DNA of 64,000 nucleotides from Paraburkholderia kirstenboschensis (lineage in GTDB: Bacteria; Pseudomonadota; Gammaproteobacteria; Burkholderiales; Burkholderiaceae): positions 124,001-188,000 of the forward strand of contig NZ_CAJHCR010000008.1 in assembly GCF_904848585.1 (NCBI RefSeq). Direction: 5' to 3'. Numbering within the stretch: the stretch's first letter is position 1; each line of letters starts with the position of its first letter. This document shows, in pieces, positions 7,722-16,024 of the stretch. The notes under the pieces are model-generated. The model was not told where the DNA came from. It saw nothing but the letters and a program-made list of their open reading frames with translations, and made no database searches. A program made the translations under genes and the position numbers.

Positions 7722-8782
7722 GCGACGTCCCGCAATGGCCGGTGTTCGCGCTTCCGAAGGCGGACAAAGAGCCTGCGCTGCTGGATGAACTGCAGCGCCT
7801 CACGCGCCTGCACTACGAAGGCTGCCCGCAATACCGCGCGATCGTCGACAAGCTCGGCGCGAAGCGCGAGGCGGCCACGTTGGGAGAACTTCCGTTTCTG
7901 CCCGTGCGGCTCTTCAAGCACGAGCAGTTGCTAAGCGTGCCCAGGAGCGAAGTCGTCAAGACGATGACATCGTCGGGCACGAGCGGGCAAAGCGTGTCGC
8001 AGATCTTTCTGGACAAGCAGACGTCGGCGCTTCAGGTGAAAGTGCTGTCGCGCATCGTGGGCGATTTCATTGGGCCGAAGCGTCTGCCGATGCTCGTGAT
8101 CGACTGCCGCGCGACGGTCGCGGACCGCTATCGTTTCTCCGCGCGCACGGCCGGCATTCTCGGTTTTTCGATTTTCGGGCGCGACGTCGAATATGCGTTG
8201 AACGACGACATGTCGCTCAATCTCGAAGCGACGCGGCGTTTCCTCGACAAGCATCACGACCAGCCGGTGCTGCTGTTCGGCTTCACGTTCATCGTCTGGC
8301 AGCACCTCGTTCAGGCGCTCGAAGAAAGCGGCGAGACGCTGCCTCTCGAACGCGGCATTCTGATTCATGGCGGCGGCTGGAAGCAGCTTCAATCGAAGGC
8401 TGTCAGTGCCGATGAATTCAAGCGCCGCCTGCGAAATGTCGCCGGTGTTGCGCGTGTGCACAACTACTACGGCATGGTCGAGCAAACTGGTTCGATCTTC
8501 GTCGAATGCGAGCATGGTCACCTGCACGCGTCGTCGTGGTCGGATGTGATCGTTCGCGATCCGCTCGATTTCAGCGCGCTGCCGCCTGGCAAGCCGGGGC
8601 TGATTCAGTTGTTGTCGGTTATTCCGCACAGCTATCCGGGCCACTCGCTGTTGAGCGAGGATCAAGGCGAGATTATCGGTGTCGATGACTGCGCATGCGG
8701 CCGCCACGGCACCTATTTCAAGGTGCACGGCCGGATTCAGAACGCCGAGACGAGAGGTTGCAGTGATACGTATTCCCGATGA
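7700..8782 (+). CDS. LuxE-like acyl-protein synthetase
   Basis: A 360-residue protein of the LuxE family: adenylation loop TMTSSGTSGQ at 88-97, central NYYGMVEQTGSIFVECEHGHLH, a C-terminal CACGRHG element, and a last cysteine Cys354 in RGCSDT six residues from the end. That is the position of the acyl-accepting Cys in bioluminescence LuxE. In luminous bacteria LuxE activates a fatty acid and hands it to the reductase LuxC; here a LuxC-like gene follows directly (20-base overlap), so the pair likely makes an enzyme-bound acyl group for reduction. It overlaps the upstream ligase by 22 bases. No luxAB is present, so light production is not implied. Confidence 0.88.
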   Translation: MSDPIVLSDVPQWPVFALPKADKEPALLDELQRLTRLHYEGCPQYRAIVDKLGAKREAATLGELPFLPVRLFKHEQLLSVPRSEVVKTMTSSGTSGQSVSQIFLDKQTSALQVKVLSRIVGDFIGPKRLPMLVIDCRATVADRYRFSARTAGILGFSIFGRDVEYALNDDMSLNLEATRRFLDKHHDQPVLLFGFTFIVWQHLVQALEESGETLPLERGILIHGGGWKQLQSKAVSADEFKRRLRNVAGVARVHNYYGMVEQTGSIFVECEHGHLHASSWSDVIVRDPLDFSALPPGKPGLIQLLSVIPHSYPGHSLLSEDQGEIIGVDDCACGRHGTYFKVHGRIQNAETRGCSDTYSR

Positions 8783-9980
8783 CATTCAGAGCAGGACCAC
8801 GATTCTGGTCGGCCGTCGGGACGAGATCTCGAACGCGCCCGCGCTGGTGTTCGACGCCGCACGCGTGGAGTTTCTCGCCGATCTGTCGCGCGCCTTGCTG
8901 GCCCGTGCCGAGACGCGGTCGCTGCCAGACGTAGTCAGCTTCGCCTATTGGTGCCGTCGCGCGAATCTGACCCAGCTTGCCGCGAAGTTCGGTTCGCGCG
9001 GCGAAGTGCGCATGGGCCTCGGCTTGTCGTTTCATGTTTGCCCGTCGAATGTGCCCGTGAACTTCGCGTTTTCGCTCGCGTTCGGCCTGTTGTCGGGCAA
9101 CACCTGCGTGCTGCGTTTGCCGTCGCGAGCGTCCGCCACCGCAGAAGTTCTCGTCGAGGCAATCGCGGATTTGTTGAAGGACGAGCGGCACGCGGCGCTG
9201 TCCGATTGCATCCTGCTGACTCGCTTTGAGCGCGACGATCTGCTCAACCGCTTCTGGCTTTCCGTCGCGGACGCACGGCTCGTGTGGGGCGGCGACAAGA
9301 CCGTCGAGCATATGCGTGCTCTGCCAAGCCGCCCGCGCTCGCGCGAGGTCGCGTTTTCCGATCGCTATTCGTTGTGTGTGATGGAACCGCAAGCCGTGTT
9401 GTCTCTCGACGACGAAGGTTTACGTGCGCTCTGCCATCAAATGTTCAACGACTTGTATCTGATGGATCAGGCCGCGTGTTCTTCCCCGCAACTCGTTGCA
9501 TGGATAGGCGCGCAAGACACCGTGGAAGCTGCGAAAGACCGGCTTTGGCCCGCGCTCGTCAAACACGTTGCGCAGCGCTATACGCCGGAGCCCGTGCAGG
9601 TAATGGACAAATACGTGCAGGCTTGCCGCCATGCATTCGACAACGAGCAGGTCGTTGCCATCCGTCAGCATGGCAACCTGCTGTATCGCGTCGAGTTGTC
9701 GGCGGTCGCGGCCGATCAGGACGAATGCCGCGGTTACTTCGGCACCATTCACGAAGTCACGCTCGCGTCGCTCGATAAGCTCGCGCCGATCGTGAACGAA
9801 CGCTATCAGACGCTCACCTACTTTGGCGTCGACAAGACGCAGTTGCAGGATCTCGTCGTCTCGCGGCGGCTGCGTGGCATCGACCGCGTCGTGCCGGTTG
9901 GGCGCGCGCTGGATATGAATATCGTATGGGATGGCTACGACGTTGTCGCGAGCCTCTCGCGCGTCGTGGACATTCAATGA
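8763..9980 (+). CDS. LuxC-like acyl-CoA/acyl-enzyme reductase
   Basis: A 405-residue LuxC-family, aldehyde-dehydrogenase-fold reductase. The nucleotide-binding region HVCPSNVPVNFAF is at about 91-103, and the probable acyl-accepting cysteine is Cys239 in DQAACSSPQ. It should reduce a thioester-bound acyl group to an aldehyde with NADPH. GTG 8763 is chosen since GAGAGG lies six bases upstream and the product then starts like the family; longer in-frame starts would overlap luxE much further. It partners with the LuxE-like gene directly upstream. The aldehyde could feed the downstream transketolase pair (inference). Confidence 0.87.
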   Translation: MIRIPDDIQSRTTILVGRRDEISNAPALVFDAARVEFLADLSRALLARAETRSLPDVVSFAYWCRRANLTQLAAKFGSRGEVRMGLGLSFHVCPSNVPVNFAFSLAFGLLSGNTCVLRLPSRASATAEVLVEAIADLLKDERHAALSDCILLTRFERDDLLNRFWLSVADARLVWGGDKTVEHMRALPSRPRSREVAFSDRYSLCVMEPQAVLSLDDEGLRALCHQMFNDLYLMDQAACSSPQLVAWIGAQDTVEAAKDRLWPALVKHVAQRYTPEPVQVMDKYVQACRHAFDNEQVVAIRQHGNLLYRVELSAVAADQDECRGYFGTIHEVTLASLDKLAPIVNERYQTLTYFGVDKTQLQDLVVSRRLRGIDRVVPVGRALDMNIVWDGYDVVASLSRVVDIQ

Positions 9981-10003
9981 CGCATCGGACACCCGAGGAA
10001 CAG

Positions 10004-10477
10004 ATGGACAAGTTCAGTCTCAATTGCATCGAGCTGCAGGAATACCAGCCGAATCGCTATCCCTTCCTGATGATCGACCACGTCGATGAAGTCATGCCCG
10101 GCAAATACGCGCGCGGCTACAAGAACCTGACAATGAACGAGTGGTACTTCCCCGTTCATTTTCCCGGTGGCCCGAATATGCCCGGCGCCCTTCAGCTGGA
10201 AGCGCTCGCGCAGATGCTCACCGTGGCGATCACCACGCTGCCCGGTCTCAAGGGCAAGGTGACGCACGCGTTGCAGCACACCGTGCGTTACCGCAAGGAA
10301 GTTCTGCCCGGCAAGAAGTTCGAAATCGACACCGAAGTGTTGTCGTGGAATCGCGGCATCTGCAAGGGTCGCGGCGTGGCCAAGGTCGACGGCGAGATCG
10401 CCTGCGAAGCGGACATGCTCATTACGATTCCGGAAATCCTCGAACAATATCTGCCGAAGAAGAAATCGCCGGTATGA
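10004..10477 (+). CDS. FabZ-like hot-dog fold 3-hydroxyacyl-ACP dehydratase
   Basis: A 157-residue protein with the FabZ layout. NRYPFLMIDHVDEVMPGK is near residue 17, then HFPGGPNMPGALQLEALAQ with His52 and Glu66, 14 residues apart as in FabZ. It would dehydrate a 3-hydroxyacyl-ACP to trans-2-enoyl-ACP, or run in reverse. ATG 10004 has AGGAA at the right distance; ATG 9977, which overlaps the luxC stop as ATGA, is an alternative giving nine more residues. This is not the housekeeping fabZ, which normally sits with lpxD/lpxA. Confidence 0.85.
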   Translation: MDKFSLNCIELQEYQPNRYPFLMIDHVDEVMPGKYARGYKNLTMNEWYFPVHFPGGPNMPGALQLEALAQMLTVAITTLPGLKGKVTHALQHTVRYRKEVLPGKKFEIDTEVLSWNRGICKGRGVAKVDGEIACEADMLITIPEILEQYLPKKKSPV

Positions 10478-12078
10478 AAGAAGTCGCGGACATCGTGATC
10501 ATCGGCTCCGGAGCGAGCGGCGCCGCCGCCGCCTGGAGTTTGAGCCGCGATCGCTCGTTGCGCATCGTGTGCATCGAGCAGGGCTCGGTCACGAAGCCAT
10601 CCGAATACCCGTCGACGTCCGTCGACTGGGAATTGAGCCGTTCGGGCGCGTATAGCTCGAATCCGTCGGTGCGCCGCAACGCGGCCGACTATCCGATCGA
10701 CGATTCCGCGTCTCCCATTTCGATTGCCAACTTCAACGGCTTTGGCGGCAGCACCATTCTCTATTCGGCGCACTTTCCGCGCTTTCATCCGTCGGATTTT
10801 CGTACACGCACACTCGACGGTGTCGGCGACGACTGGCCGCTCAGCTTCGAGGAACTCAAGCCGTTCTTCACGGAAAACGAGCGCATGATGGGCGTGGCCG
10901 GACTCGTCGGCGATCCTGCGAATCCGGACTACGAGTCGCTGCTGCCGCCCATACCGCTCGGCCCGATGGGTCGAACCATGGCAGGCGCATTCAACGAACT
11001 CGGCTGGCACTGGTGGCCGTCGTACAGCGCGATCAATACGCACCGGCACGGCAATCGCGGCGCGTGCGTCAATCTCGGTCCTTGCAATACGGGTTGCGCG
11101 CAGGGCGCGAAAGCCAGCGTGGATGTCACGTATTGGCCCGTTGCGCGTCAACAGGGTGTCGAGGTGAAGACGCAATGCCGCGTACGCGAAATCACGCTCG
11201 ATGCGCGCGGGCAAGCAGACGGTGTGCTTTATATGGACGCCCACGGCGTCGAGCATCGGCTGAATGCGCGTGTGGTCGTTGTGGCCTGCAGCGGCGTCGG
11301 CACGCCGCGCCTGTTGCTCAACTCCAGGTCGAGCGCATTTCCCGATGGGCTGCTGAACGATAACGGTCTGGTCGGCCGAAATCTCATGCTGCATCCGCTC
11401 GCTTACACCGAAGCCGTGTTCGATCACGACGTGCAATCGAGCATTGGACCGCACGGCTGCTGCATTCTGAGCCAGCAGTTCTACGAGAGCGCAGCGGAGC
11501 GCGACTTTGTGCGCGGTTACACGATGCAGGTATTGCGCGGCGCGCCGCCGGTCGAGACCGCGGTGTCCGGCTATTTCATGCGGCAAGTGCCGCTCGGCGC
11601 CGAGCATCATGCGAAGTTCGACCGGCTCTTCAATCGAACCGCCGGTATCGCGATCATTACAGAAGATCTGCCGGAGCCGGAGAATCGCGTGGAGCTCGAT
11701 CCGGACCATTGCGATTCGAGCGGCATGCCGGGCGTGAAGGTGTTCTACAAGCTGGGTGATAACACGAGCCGCATGCTCAAGCACGGCATTGAAATGAGCA
11801 AGCAAGTGTTCGCGGCAGCGGGCGCGAAAGTCACGTCTTCGTTTGCGCCGGTGAAGAACACGGGTTGGCATCTTATGGGCACCGCTCGAATGGGCGACGA
11901 TCCGGCCACGTCGGTCGTGAACAAATTCGGTCAGGCGCATGCGGTGAAGAATCTGTTCGTCGTTGACAGCAGCATCTTCGTGACGGCGGGCGCTGTGAAT
12001 CCTGTCGCGACAGCCCAGGCGTTGACGCTGATGGCTTGCGATCATCTGCAGCGTAATCTGCACACACTGGTGGCGTGA
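10474..12078 (+). CDS. GMC-family FAD-dependent oxidoreductase
   Basis: A 534-residue flavoprotein. The FAD dinucleotide motif VIIGSGASGAAAAW starts at residue 8; a Cys-containing segment CVNLGPCNTGCAQGAK lies mid-protein. The C-terminal WHLMGTARMGDDP and VTAGAVNPVATAQALTL carry the GMC catalytic and flavin-contact region. This is the branch resembling gluconate and sorbitol dehydrogenase large subunits. It probably oxidises an alcohol or hydroxyl of a sugar or acyl intermediate. No twin-arginine or Sec signal is seen, so a cytoplasmic role is likely. ATGA overlap with the preceding dehydratase and GTGA overlap with the small partner suggest tight coupling. Confidence 0.88.
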   Translation: MKEVADIVIIGSGASGAAAAWSLSRDRSLRIVCIEQGSVTKPSEYPSTSVDWELSRSGAYSSNPSVRRNAADYPIDDSASPISIANFNGFGGSTILYSAHFPRFHPSDFRTRTLDGVGDDWPLSFEELKPFFTENERMMGVAGLVGDPANPDYESLLPPIPLGPMGRTMAGAFNELGWHWWPSYSAINTHRHGNRGACVNLGPCNTGCAQGAKASVDVTYWPVARQQGVEVKTQCRVREITLDARGQADGVLYMDAHGVEHRLNARVVVVACSGVGTPRLLLNSRSSAFPDGLLNDNGLVGRNLMLHPLAYTEAVFDHDVQSSIGPHGCCILSQQFYESAAERDFVRGYTMQVLRGAPPVETAVSGYFMRQVPLGAEHHAKFDRLFNRTAGIAIITEDLPEPENRVELDPDHCDSSGMPGVKVFYKLGDNTSRMLKHGIEMSKQVFAAAGAKVTSSFAPVKNTGWHLMGTARMGDDPATSVVNKFGQAHAVKNLFVVDSSIFVTAGAVNPVATAQALTLMACDHLQRNLHTLVA

Positions 12079-12497
12079 GCATGATCGAACTCGTTCTCGA
12101 CACAATGCTTCCGGGCGACGCCGCATTGGGCATGCCTTCCGCTTCGGCGCTCGACTTCGAGGGCTATCAACTGCGTCATCGCGTGACAGATCAGGTGGAC
12201 ACATTTCTAAAGATGCTCGCGAATGTCGCGGGCGAAAAGTTCGATCGGCCGTTTGAGGCGCTCGACGCAGCCGAGCGGCTCGCGGCAATCAACGGCTGCA
12301 AGCTGGCCGATGTGCGCCTCTTTTCTGCGTTCGTGACTCATGTGATGCGCGCCTATTACACCGAGCGCCGCGTGCTGGGCCAGCTGTCAGTCGGCGCAGT
12401 GCCGCCCTTTCCCGCAGGCAATGAAATAGCCGCCGACGACTGGACGATTCTCGAGCCCGTCTATCTTCGTGGCCAGATCTGGCGTAATGCCGAATGA
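12075..12497 (+). CDS. Small partner of the GMC oxidoreductase (gluconate 2-dehydrogenase subunit 3-like)
   Basis: A 140-residue helical protein. The region FLKMLANVAGEKF..DVRLFSAFVTHVMRAYYTERRVLGQL resembles the small gamma subunit that accompanies membrane GMC dehydrogenases, but the usual signal peptide is absent. It starts GTG 12075 (overlapping the GMC stop) or ATG 12081. Position directly after the flavoprotein supports a two-subunit enzyme. Similarity is faint, so subunit identity is inferred mainly from context. Confidence 0.6.
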   Translation: MSMIELVLDTMLPGDAALGMPSASALDFEGYQLRHRVTDQVDTFLKMLANVAGEKFDRPFEALDAAERLAAINGCKLADVRLFSAFVTHVMRAYYTERRVLGQLSVGAVPPFPAGNEIAADDWTILEPVYLRGQIWRNAE

Positions 12498-13258
12498 ACA
12501 TGCAGGAACCTTCGATGTTGCTAAAAGACAAGCTCGCGGTGATAACCGGCGCCAATCGAGGCATCGGCCGCGCGATTACGGAAACGTTCGCCGCGCAAGG
12601 CGCAAGCGTGATCGCTTGCATGCGCGAGGCGAGCGACGAAAGACACCAATGGCTTGCGTCGCTCGCTCAGCAGCACGGCGTGACAGCGCACGCGGTCAGC
12701 GTCGACCTCGCAGATGAAGCGTCGGTGAAAGCCGCCGTCCGCCAGATCGCGGGCCTCGCGCCGCGCATCGACGTACTGGTGAACAATGCCGGCGTGGCGA
12801 GCGGCGCGATCTTCCAGATGACGTCGATGACAGAATTGCGCCGTCTCTTCGAGATCAACTTCTTCAGCCAGATTCTGCTGACGCAAGGACTCGCGCGCTC
12901 GATGGCGCGGCATAAGGCCGGGTCCATCATCAATATCGCATCCACGGCCGCGATGGTTGCCGATCCGGGCACGCTCGCCTATGGATCGAGCAAGGCTGCG
13001 TTCGCACGCGCGACGCAAAGCATGGCCACGGAACTCGGAGCGTCGGGCATTCGCGTGAATGCGATTGCACCCGGCGTGACACGCACCGACATGTACGACC
13101 AGATGTCCGAAGCTGCGCGTGAGAAGTTGATTGCTTCGTCGGCGCTCAAGCGCGCAGTCGAACCCCAGGACGTTGCCAACATGGCGCTGTTCCTCGCATC
13201 AGATCTGTCCGCCAGTGTGACCGGGCAGATCATGCGGGTGGACGGCGGCATGGTTTGA
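12494..13258 (+). CDS. FabG-like short-chain dehydrogenase/reductase
   Basis: A classical SDR of 254 residues counted from ATG 12494. The cofactor motif TGANRGIGRA is at 18-27 and NNAG at 97-100. The triad is Ser150, Tyr163 and Lys167 (YGSSK), and the C-terminus GQIMRVDGGMV is typical of 3-oxoacyl-ACP reductases. Likely NADP(H)-dependent reduction of a beta-keto thioester or of a ketol made by neighbouring enzymes. ATG 12494 overlaps the previous stop; ATG 12515, preceded by AGGAA, is an equally plausible start giving a family-typical N-terminus. Confidence 0.88.
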   Translation: MNMQEPSMLLKDKLAVITGANRGIGRAITETFAAQGASVIACMREASDERHQWLASLAQQHGVTAHAVSVDLADEASVKAAVRQIAGLAPRIDVLVNNAGVASGAIFQMTSMTELRRLFEINFFSQILLTQGLARSMARHKAGSIINIASTAAMVADPGTLAYGSSKAAFARATQSMATELGASGIRVNAIAPGVTRTDMYDQMSEAAREKLIASSALKRAVEPQDVANMALFLASDLSASVTGQIMRVDGGMV

Positions 13259-13275
13259 ATTCAGGACCAGACAAT

Positions 13276-14097
13276 ATGAACTACTCCGACATCGAGCGCA
13301 TGGCTCTGCTGATGCGTCAGAAAATCCTCGAGGTGAGCCACCACTGCAATCTGAGCGCCCACCTGGGCGGCGGGTTGTCGATGGTGGAGATCATGGCAAC
13401 GCTGTATGCAAGGCAGTTGCGCTACGATCGCGCCAATCCGCGCTGGCCCGAACGCGACCGCTTTATTCTCAGCAAGGGTCACGGCGTGCTCGGCTACTTT
13501 TCGGCGCTGCGAGCGGCCGGCATTATCGACGATGCGGTGTTCAACAGTTTTCAGACCAATGACAGTCATCTGATCGCTCATCCGGTCATGAACATGGATC
13601 TCGGTATCGAGTCCTCGAATGGCAGTCTCGGGCAGGGCCTTTCGATGGCGATCGGCATTGCGCTCGCGGCCAAAAAGAAGAAGCAGCCATTCAAAACATA
13701 CGTGCTGCTCGGCGACGGCGAATGCAACGAGGGTTCGGTGTGGGAGGCGATCATGTCCGCGGCTCAATTGCGCCTCGACAATCTGGTGGCGATGGTCGAC
13801 TACAACAAACTGCAAAGCGATGGCGAAGCGAGCCAGATCATGGACCTCGGCGACCTCGCGGACAAATTCCGCAGCTTCCGCTGGGACGTGCATGAAGTAG
13901 ACGGTCACGATATCGCGCAACTGGTTGCCGCTTTCGAGGCACCCAAGGTTGCCGACCGGCCGCGCGTGCTGGTCGCGCACACGGTAAAGGGCAAGGGCAT
14001 CTCCTTCATGGAGAACAACAATGAATGGCACCATAACCGGCTGACCAAGACCAACTACGATCTTGCGCTCGCCGAGTTGAGCGTCATGGCGGACTGA
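13276..14097 (+). CDS. Transketolase, N-terminal (thiamine diphosphate) subunit
   Basis: A 273-residue pyrophosphate-binding half of a split transketolase. SKGHG is at 67-71, and the thiamine diphosphate/Mg2+ motif runs from GDGECNEG (146-153) to N177. It pairs with the C-terminal half encoded 16 bases downstream. Together they would move a two-carbon ketol unit onto an aldehyde. ATG 13276 follows CAGGA. Split transketolases in biosynthetic clusters are usually dedicated, not central-metabolism, enzymes; within this operon an aldehyde acceptor could come from LuxC (inference). Confidence 0.9.
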   Translation: MNYSDIERMALLMRQKILEVSHHCNLSAHLGGGLSMVEIMATLYARQLRYDRANPRWPERDRFILSKGHGVLGYFSALRAAGIIDDAVFNSFQTNDSHLIAHPVMNMDLGIESSNGSLGQGLSMAIGIALAAKKKKQPFKTYVLLGDGECNEGSVWEAIMSAAQLRLDNLVAMVDYNKLQSDGEASQIMDLGDLADKFRSFRWDVHEVDGHDIAQLVAAFEAPKVADRPRVLVAHTVKGKGISFMENNNEWHHNRLTKTNYDLALAELSVMAD

Positions 14098-14113
14098 ACG
14101 GAGACCGAATCAA

Positions 14114-15094
14114 ATGCTGGAAATCAACGCAAGCAATGCGCGTCAGTGGTCGCGGCTCGGTTCGCGCGGCGTGTTCGGTCTCGCGGCTTTGTCGATTGGC
14201 GAGACGCATGACGATCTGATGCTGATGTCTGCCGACCTCGGCAATTCGTCGGGTCTGGATCGTTTCAAGAAGGCGTATCCGGACAAGTTCCTCAACATCG
14301 GCATTGCCGAGCAGAACATGGTGGGCGTTGCCGCGGGCCTCGCGAAGGAAGGCTACAACGTTTTTGCCACGTCGTTCGCACCGTTCATTTCGATGCGTGC
14401 GGCCGAACAGATTCGCATGAATCTCGGCTACATGGAGATGAACGTGAAAGCCGTGGCGATTGGCAGCGGCGTGTCGATGGCCTTTCTCGGCAATTCGCAT
14501 TACGGCATCGAAGACGCGGCAGTCATGCGCTCGATTCCGAATATGACGGTGGTTTGTCCGGCCGATTGCGCGGAAATCATCAAGACCGTGCAAGCGGCGG
14601 CCGATTTCAAGGGCCCCATGTATATCCGGTTGACGGGCGCGGTCAACAATCCGCCCGTCTATACCGAGGACTACGATTTCCGCATTGGCCGCGCAATCAC
14701 GCTGCGCCGCGGCTCGGACGTGACGATCATCGCCAACGGTACGATGGTGCACGAATCGCTCGAAGCCGCGAAGCTGCTCGAAGCGCAAGGCATGTCGGTC
14801 GGGGTGATCAACATGCATACGTTGAAGCCATTGGACACCGCGGCTATCGACGCAGCAATGGCGAGTTCAAAAGTGCTCGTCACCGTCGAGGAGCATTCGG
14901 TGATCGGTGGTCTTGGCAGCGCGGTCGCCGAATACAAGGCGTCGAAAAGAGCGGCGCCGCCGCAACTGATTCTCGGCTTGCCGGACCGCTTCGAAAAAGC
15001 CGGCGAGTATCGCTACATGCTCGAGAAAACCGGGCTTGTCGCGGAGAAAATCGCGGCGCGTATCGCCGCGTTTGCATCTGAGTCTGGCGACTGA
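14114..15094 (+). CDS. Transketolase, C-terminal (pyrimidine-binding) subunit
   Basis: A 326-residue protein with the Pyr domain (LGNSSGLDRFKKAYPDKFLNIGIAEQNMVGVAAGLA), which includes the glutamate that activates thiamine in GIAEQNM, followed by the transketolase C domain (MHTLKPLDTAAI..VTVEEHSVIGGLGSAVAE). It completes the active site with the preceding subunit. ATG 14114 lies ten bases after GGAG. Last gene of the 5.4-15.1 kb operon before a hairpin. Confidence 0.9.
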   Translation: MLEINASNARQWSRLGSRGVFGLAALSIGETHDDLMLMSADLGNSSGLDRFKKAYPDKFLNIGIAEQNMVGVAAGLAKEGYNVFATSFAPFISMRAAEQIRMNLGYMEMNVKAVAIGSGVSMAFLGNSHYGIEDAAVMRSIPNMTVVCPADCAEIIKTVQAAADFKGPMYIRLTGAVNNPPVYTEDYDFRIGRAITLRRGSDVTIIANGTMVHESLEAAKLLEAQGMSVGVINMHTLKPLDTAAIDAAMASSKVLVTVEEHSVIGGLGSAVAEYKASKRAAPPQLILGLPDRFEKAGEYRYMLEKTGLVAEKIAARIAAFASESGD

Positions 15095-15102
15095 TCGGCG
15101 CA

Positions 15103-15131
15103 AAGCCCGGCTCATATGCCGGGCTTCTTTC
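15103..15131 (+). terminator. Hairpin after the transketolase pair
   Basis: AAGCCCGGC pairs with GCCGGGCTT over a 6-base loop and is followed by CTTTCC. The T run is short, so it may only partly separate the CatB-like gene from the operon. Confidence 0.6.
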
Positions 15132-15168
15132 CATCCGGCACTTCTAACCAGAAGAAAGACAAAACAAT

Positions 15169-15903
15169 ATGAACGTCGTGACATCGGACGACAGCATCGG
15201 CATCTTGCCGAACCATCCTCTCTCGAAGCAGTTCGTTGTAATCGGCTACAGAGACGGCGCTTTCTCGACTATTCCGAATAACTGCTTCCGTAACTGGCTG
15301 GACGAAGAAGCCACGTTCGGCACTTTTCATATCGGCCGATGCTCGGGGCTGGGTGTCGGTTCGGTCGTCAAGTACGACGGCGACGCTCAGAAGCTCGTGA
15401 TCGGCAAGAACGTGGCCGGCGGTCAGCGGCTCAAGTTCGTGTTGAATGGCCAGCATGAGATCAGAGGCATCTCGATGACCCTGTTCTCGCTGTACGGAAA
15501 CGGTCTGGACAACTGCGTGATGCCCCAATACGGCGACACGATCGTTCATAACGATGTCTGGATCGGCGACGAAGCGATGATCCTTGGCGGCGGCGTGATT
15601 GAAAGCGGGTGTGTGATCGGCGCACGCGCGGTGGTGCCGCCGAACTTCCGCAGCGAGCCATACGGAATATATGTCGGATCGCCGGCGCGACTGGTGCGCT
15701 TCCGCTTCCCGGAAAAGATTCGTGAGCGCCTGCTGGAACTCGCGTGGTGGGACATGCCGCTCGATTGGATCAAGGCGAACAACGGCGCATTTCTCGCAGA
15801 TCTCACGAAGGACGAGGGCCACGCGCTGGAACTGCTCGCCGAGCTTCAGATGGCGAAGAACAACGCGCTCGAAGCAACGCGCGCGGCCGCAGCCCAACGC
15901 TAG
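15169..15903 (+). CDS. CatB-like hexapeptide acetyltransferase
   Basis: A 244-residue left-handed beta-helix acyltransferase of the xenobiotic acetyltransferase group. Features are IGKNVAGGQRLKFVLNGQHEI, NDVWIGDEAMILGGGVIESGCVIGARAVVPP and GSPARLVRFRFP, followed by a C-terminal helical tail (LAWWDMPLDWI). Relatives acylate antibiotics or amino sugars of surface glycans. Lying between the operon and the DegT sugar aminotransferase, it may N-acylate the aminosugar made by the latter (inference). ATG 15169 fits. Confidence 0.82.
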   Translation: MNVVTSDDSIGILPNHPLSKQFVVIGYRDGAFSTIPNNCFRNWLDEEATFGTFHIGRCSGLGVGSVVKYDGDAQKLVIGKNVAGGQRLKFVLNGQHEIRGISMTLFSLYGNGLDNCVMPQYGDTIVHNDVWIGDEAMILGGGVIESGCVIGARAVVPPNFRSEPYGIYVGSPARLVRFRFPEKIRERLLELAWWDMPLDWIKANNGAFLADLTKDEGHALELLAELQMAKNNALEATRAAAAQR

Positions 15904-15933
15904 CGGCCGATTCGATTATTCGTGGAAGGTGCA

Positions 15934-15990
15934 GCCAGGCGCGCGCTGCGCTGCCTGGCGATTCAGCTTTGCGGCAGCGCGCTGCCTGGC
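15934..15990. terminator. Inverted repeats between convergent genes
   Basis: GCCAGGC (15934-15940) pairs with GCCTGGC (15953-15959), and GGCAGCGCGCTGCC (15973-15986) is a perfect 14-bp palindrome. Both lie between the stops of the plus-strand CatB-like gene and the minus-strand aminotransferase. No T run is present, so a terminator role is only likely by position. Confidence 0.4.
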
Positions 15991-16024
15991 GCCGCCGTGC
16001 GTTCGAAGAGTCCGCTCAGATCTG

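Noticed and set aside
7700..9980. A luminescence (lux) operon
   Set aside because: Only LuxE- and LuxC-like genes occur; there is no luxA, luxB or luxD and the neighbours are ACP, ligase and sugar-type enzymes.
10288..12288. A 666-codon minus-strand frame across the GMC gene
   Set aside because: Arg/His-rich product without family features, fully antisense to a clear GMC oxidoreductase; typical high-GC shadow.
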